From assembly GCF_004797125.1 (NCBI RefSeq), contig NZ_CP038810.1, positions 744,001 through 808,000 of the forward strand: a stretch of DNA of 64,000 nucleotides, given 5' to 3'. This stretch comes from Flavobacterium sangjuense. GTDB lineage: Bacteria > Bacteroidota > Bacteroidia > Flavobacteriales > Flavobacteriaceae. The notes beneath the pieces were generated by a model, which had not been told where the DNA came from, did no database searches, and was given only the letters and a program-made list of their open reading frames with translations. The translations under genes were made by a program, and so were the position numbers. Below are positions 62,584 through 64,000 of this stretch, piece after piece; within the stretch, counting starts at the first letter, position 1; each line of letters starts with the position of its first letter.

Positions 62584-64000
62584 TTATTTCTTCATCATTT
62601 CCATAAACTCTAATGCTTTGTTTATGGATTTTACGTTTTCGAAAGTGAGTAATAGACGCAATCCGTTTTTGGTTTCCTTCTCTTTCATTTTGCAGATGTT
62701 TCCATGTTGCTGAACAAACTGAAGCATTTGTCTGAATTGCTTTGAATTATAATAATCCGATTGTTGGTCGCCCACAAAATAACCAATCAATTTGCCCTGC
62801 TTCATGATGATTTTTTCAATTCCCATTTGCGTTGCAATCCATTTGATTCGGATGCTGTTCAAGAGTGCTTTTGCTTCTTTTGGCAATGCCCCAAAACGGT
62901 CAATTAGTTTGGCTTCGTAGGCCAACAATCCAGCTTCATCTTTGATAGTTCCCAGTTCGTTATACAGATTTAAACGTTCTGTAATGTTGTTGATGTATTC
63001 ATCCGGGAACAGTAATTCGAAGTCGGTATCAATCTGCAATTCTTTTACATATTCTTTGGTATCGATATCATTTTCTGATTCATAAAGCTCTTTGAATTCA
63101 TTTTCTTTCAACTCTTCAATGGCTTCGTTCATGATTTTCTGATAGGTTTCAAAACCAATTTCATTGATGAAACCACTTTGCTCGCCACCCAATAAATCTC
63201 CGGCACCACGAATTTCCAAATCTTTCATCGCGATATTAAAACCACTTCCCAATTCGCTGAATTGTTCTAATGCCTGAATACGTTTTCGGGCATCATCCGT
63301 CATCACAGAATAAGGCGGACAAATAAAATAACAGAATGCTTTTTTATTGCTTCGACCAACGCGACCACGCATTTGATGCAAATCAGAAAGCCCAAAATTA
63401 TTAGCATTGTTGATGAAAATCGTATTCGCATTTGGCACATCCAATCCACTTTCGATAATTGTGGTTGCCACCAAAACATCGAATTCACCATTCATAAATC
63501 CTAGCATTAATTCTTCAAGTTTGTTGCCTTCCATTTGGCCGTGACCGATTCCGACACGAGCATCGGGAACCAATCGTTGAATCATTCCGGCAATTTCTTT
63601 GATGTTTTCGATTCGATTATTGATAAAGAAAACCTGTCCGTTTCTTTGAATTTCATACGAAACCGCATCACGAATCAACTCTTCACTAAAACCAACAACC
63701 TTTGATTCTATCGGATACCGATTTGGCGGAGCTGTAGTAATTACCGATAAATCCCGAGCTGCCATCAATGAAAATTGCAAGGTTCTCGGAATTGGCGTTG
63801 CGGTTAAAGTTAAAGTATCAACATTCGCTGCAATGGTTTTCAGTTTGTCTTTTACGTTGACGCCAAACTTTTGTTCTTCGTCAACAATCAGCAAACCTAA
63901 ATCTTTAAAGACTACATTTTTATTCACCAATTGATGTGTGCCAATAAGAATATCCAATTTCCCCGAAGCCAAATCTTCTATGGTTTTTGCTTTCTGTTTG
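62584..64000 (-). CDS. mfd: Transcription-repair coupling factor (3' part)
   Basis: The visible part, 472 residues, is the C-terminal half of Mfd; its 5' end lies outside the window. Helicase motifs visible are the DEEQ box (VDEEQKFGV), TATPIPRTLQ, TTIIESGLDVPNA and the RGRVGRS arginine finger, followed by the TRG motif and the C-terminal domain. Mfd removes RNA polymerase stalled at lesions and recruits the Uvr proteins. The reading frame stays open to position 64000 (codons for QKAKTIEDLASGKLDILIGT). Confidence 0.96.
   Translation of the reverse strand, partial: KQKAKTIEDLASGKLDILIGTHQLVNKNVVFKDLGLLIVDEEQKFGVNVKDKLKTIAANVDTLTLTATPIPRTLQFSLMAARDLSVITTAPPNRYPIESKVVGFSEELIRDAVSYEIQRNGQVFFINNRIENIKEIAGMIQRLVPDARVGIGHGQMEGNKLEELMLGFMNGEFDVLVATTIIESGLDVPNANTIFINNANNFGLSDLHQMRGRVGRSNKKAFCYFICPPYSVMTDDARKRIQALEQFSELGSGFNIAMKDLEIRGAGDLLGGEQSGFINEIGFETYQKIMNEAIEELKENEFKELYESENDIDTKEYVKELQIDTDFELLFPDEYINNITERLNLYNELGTIKDEAGLLAYEAKLIDRFGALPKEAKALLNSIRIKWIATQMGIEKIIMKQGKLIGYFVGDQQSDYYNSKQFRQMLQFVQQHGNICKMKEKETKNGLRLLLTFENVKSINKALEFMEMMKK

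Noticed and set aside
1..64000. Search by eye for tRNA genes, rRNA, CRISPR arrays, transposases, toxin-antitoxin pairs and defence genes
   Set aside because: No convincing example was seen; the window looks like ordinary chromosome with dispersed intergenic repeats.

Overview
The window is a stretch of low-GC chromosome from a member of the Bacteroidota, most likely a Flavobacterium or a close relative in the Flavobacteriaceae. The signs are a gliding-motility lipoprotein (GldH), two secreted proteases with C-terminal Por/type IX secretion sorting domains, a lycopene cyclase, many short-signal lipoproteins, and promoters whose -7 element reads TAnnTTTG. I see no rRNA, tRNA, CRISPR array, transposase, integrase or phage gene. 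Almost all of it reads as core chromosome, so the interesting signals are regulatory sites, short genes, domain fusions and dispersed intergenic repeats rather than an obvious new gene island.

Layout: 1-1020 holds an ECF sigma factor with the first codons of a probable anti-sigma gene and a lipoprotein. 1190-2194 is recA. 2432-4918 is a lipid block (PlsC acyltransferase, acyl-ACP desaturase) plus an HD hydrolase. 4949-10336 on the minus strand carries an AraC-type regulator, ferrochelatase hemH, a lipoprotein, hemJ, a histidine kinase and a crotonase. 10565-16823 on the plus strand is the haem operon hemA-C-D-E-F-B with a small cytochrome c, followed by ogt and a 3'-5' exonuclease. 18140-30041 has a secreted subtilisin, an SpmA/SpmB-like membrane protein, two unknown genes, scoAB, and the operon ricT-gldH-PBP1A, then a lipocalin-like lipoprotein. 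30077-32001 has a TrhO protein with an extra C-terminal domain and a bacilliredoxin.

32135-39223 is the complete histidine operon hisG-D-C-B-H-A-F-IE. It is preceded by a promoter, an 18-residue leader peptide with four consecutive His codons, and a terminator hairpin that can be disrupted by an alternative pairing: a textbook-style transcription attenuator. 39253-41142 has lycopene cyclase and an outer-membrane protein. 41220-46279 is a metal-homeostasis block: an Nramp transporter fused to a UspA domain, a DtxR/MntR regulator, and converging on them feoA-feoB and a 41-residue Cys-rich FeoB-associated protein. 46354-64000 holds a SCO protein, an M13 peptidase, a small membrane protein, an epimerase-like protein, an M28 peptidase, a zinc-ribbon protein, a short SSB, a HAD phosphatase, a small Cys-rich protein, ferritin, metG, an LD-carboxypeptidase, a YraN protein, a secreted M12-type metalloprotease, an alpha/beta hydrolase and the 3' part of mfd.

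How it fits together: haem synthesis is encoded on both sides of an AraC-type regulator, and a pair of direct repeats spaced by 21 bp lies just upstream of the hemA promoter, which suggests that the regulator activates hemA. Several intergenic repeat families are scattered through the window, including one element placed between the divergent promoters of metG and the LD-carboxypeptidase.
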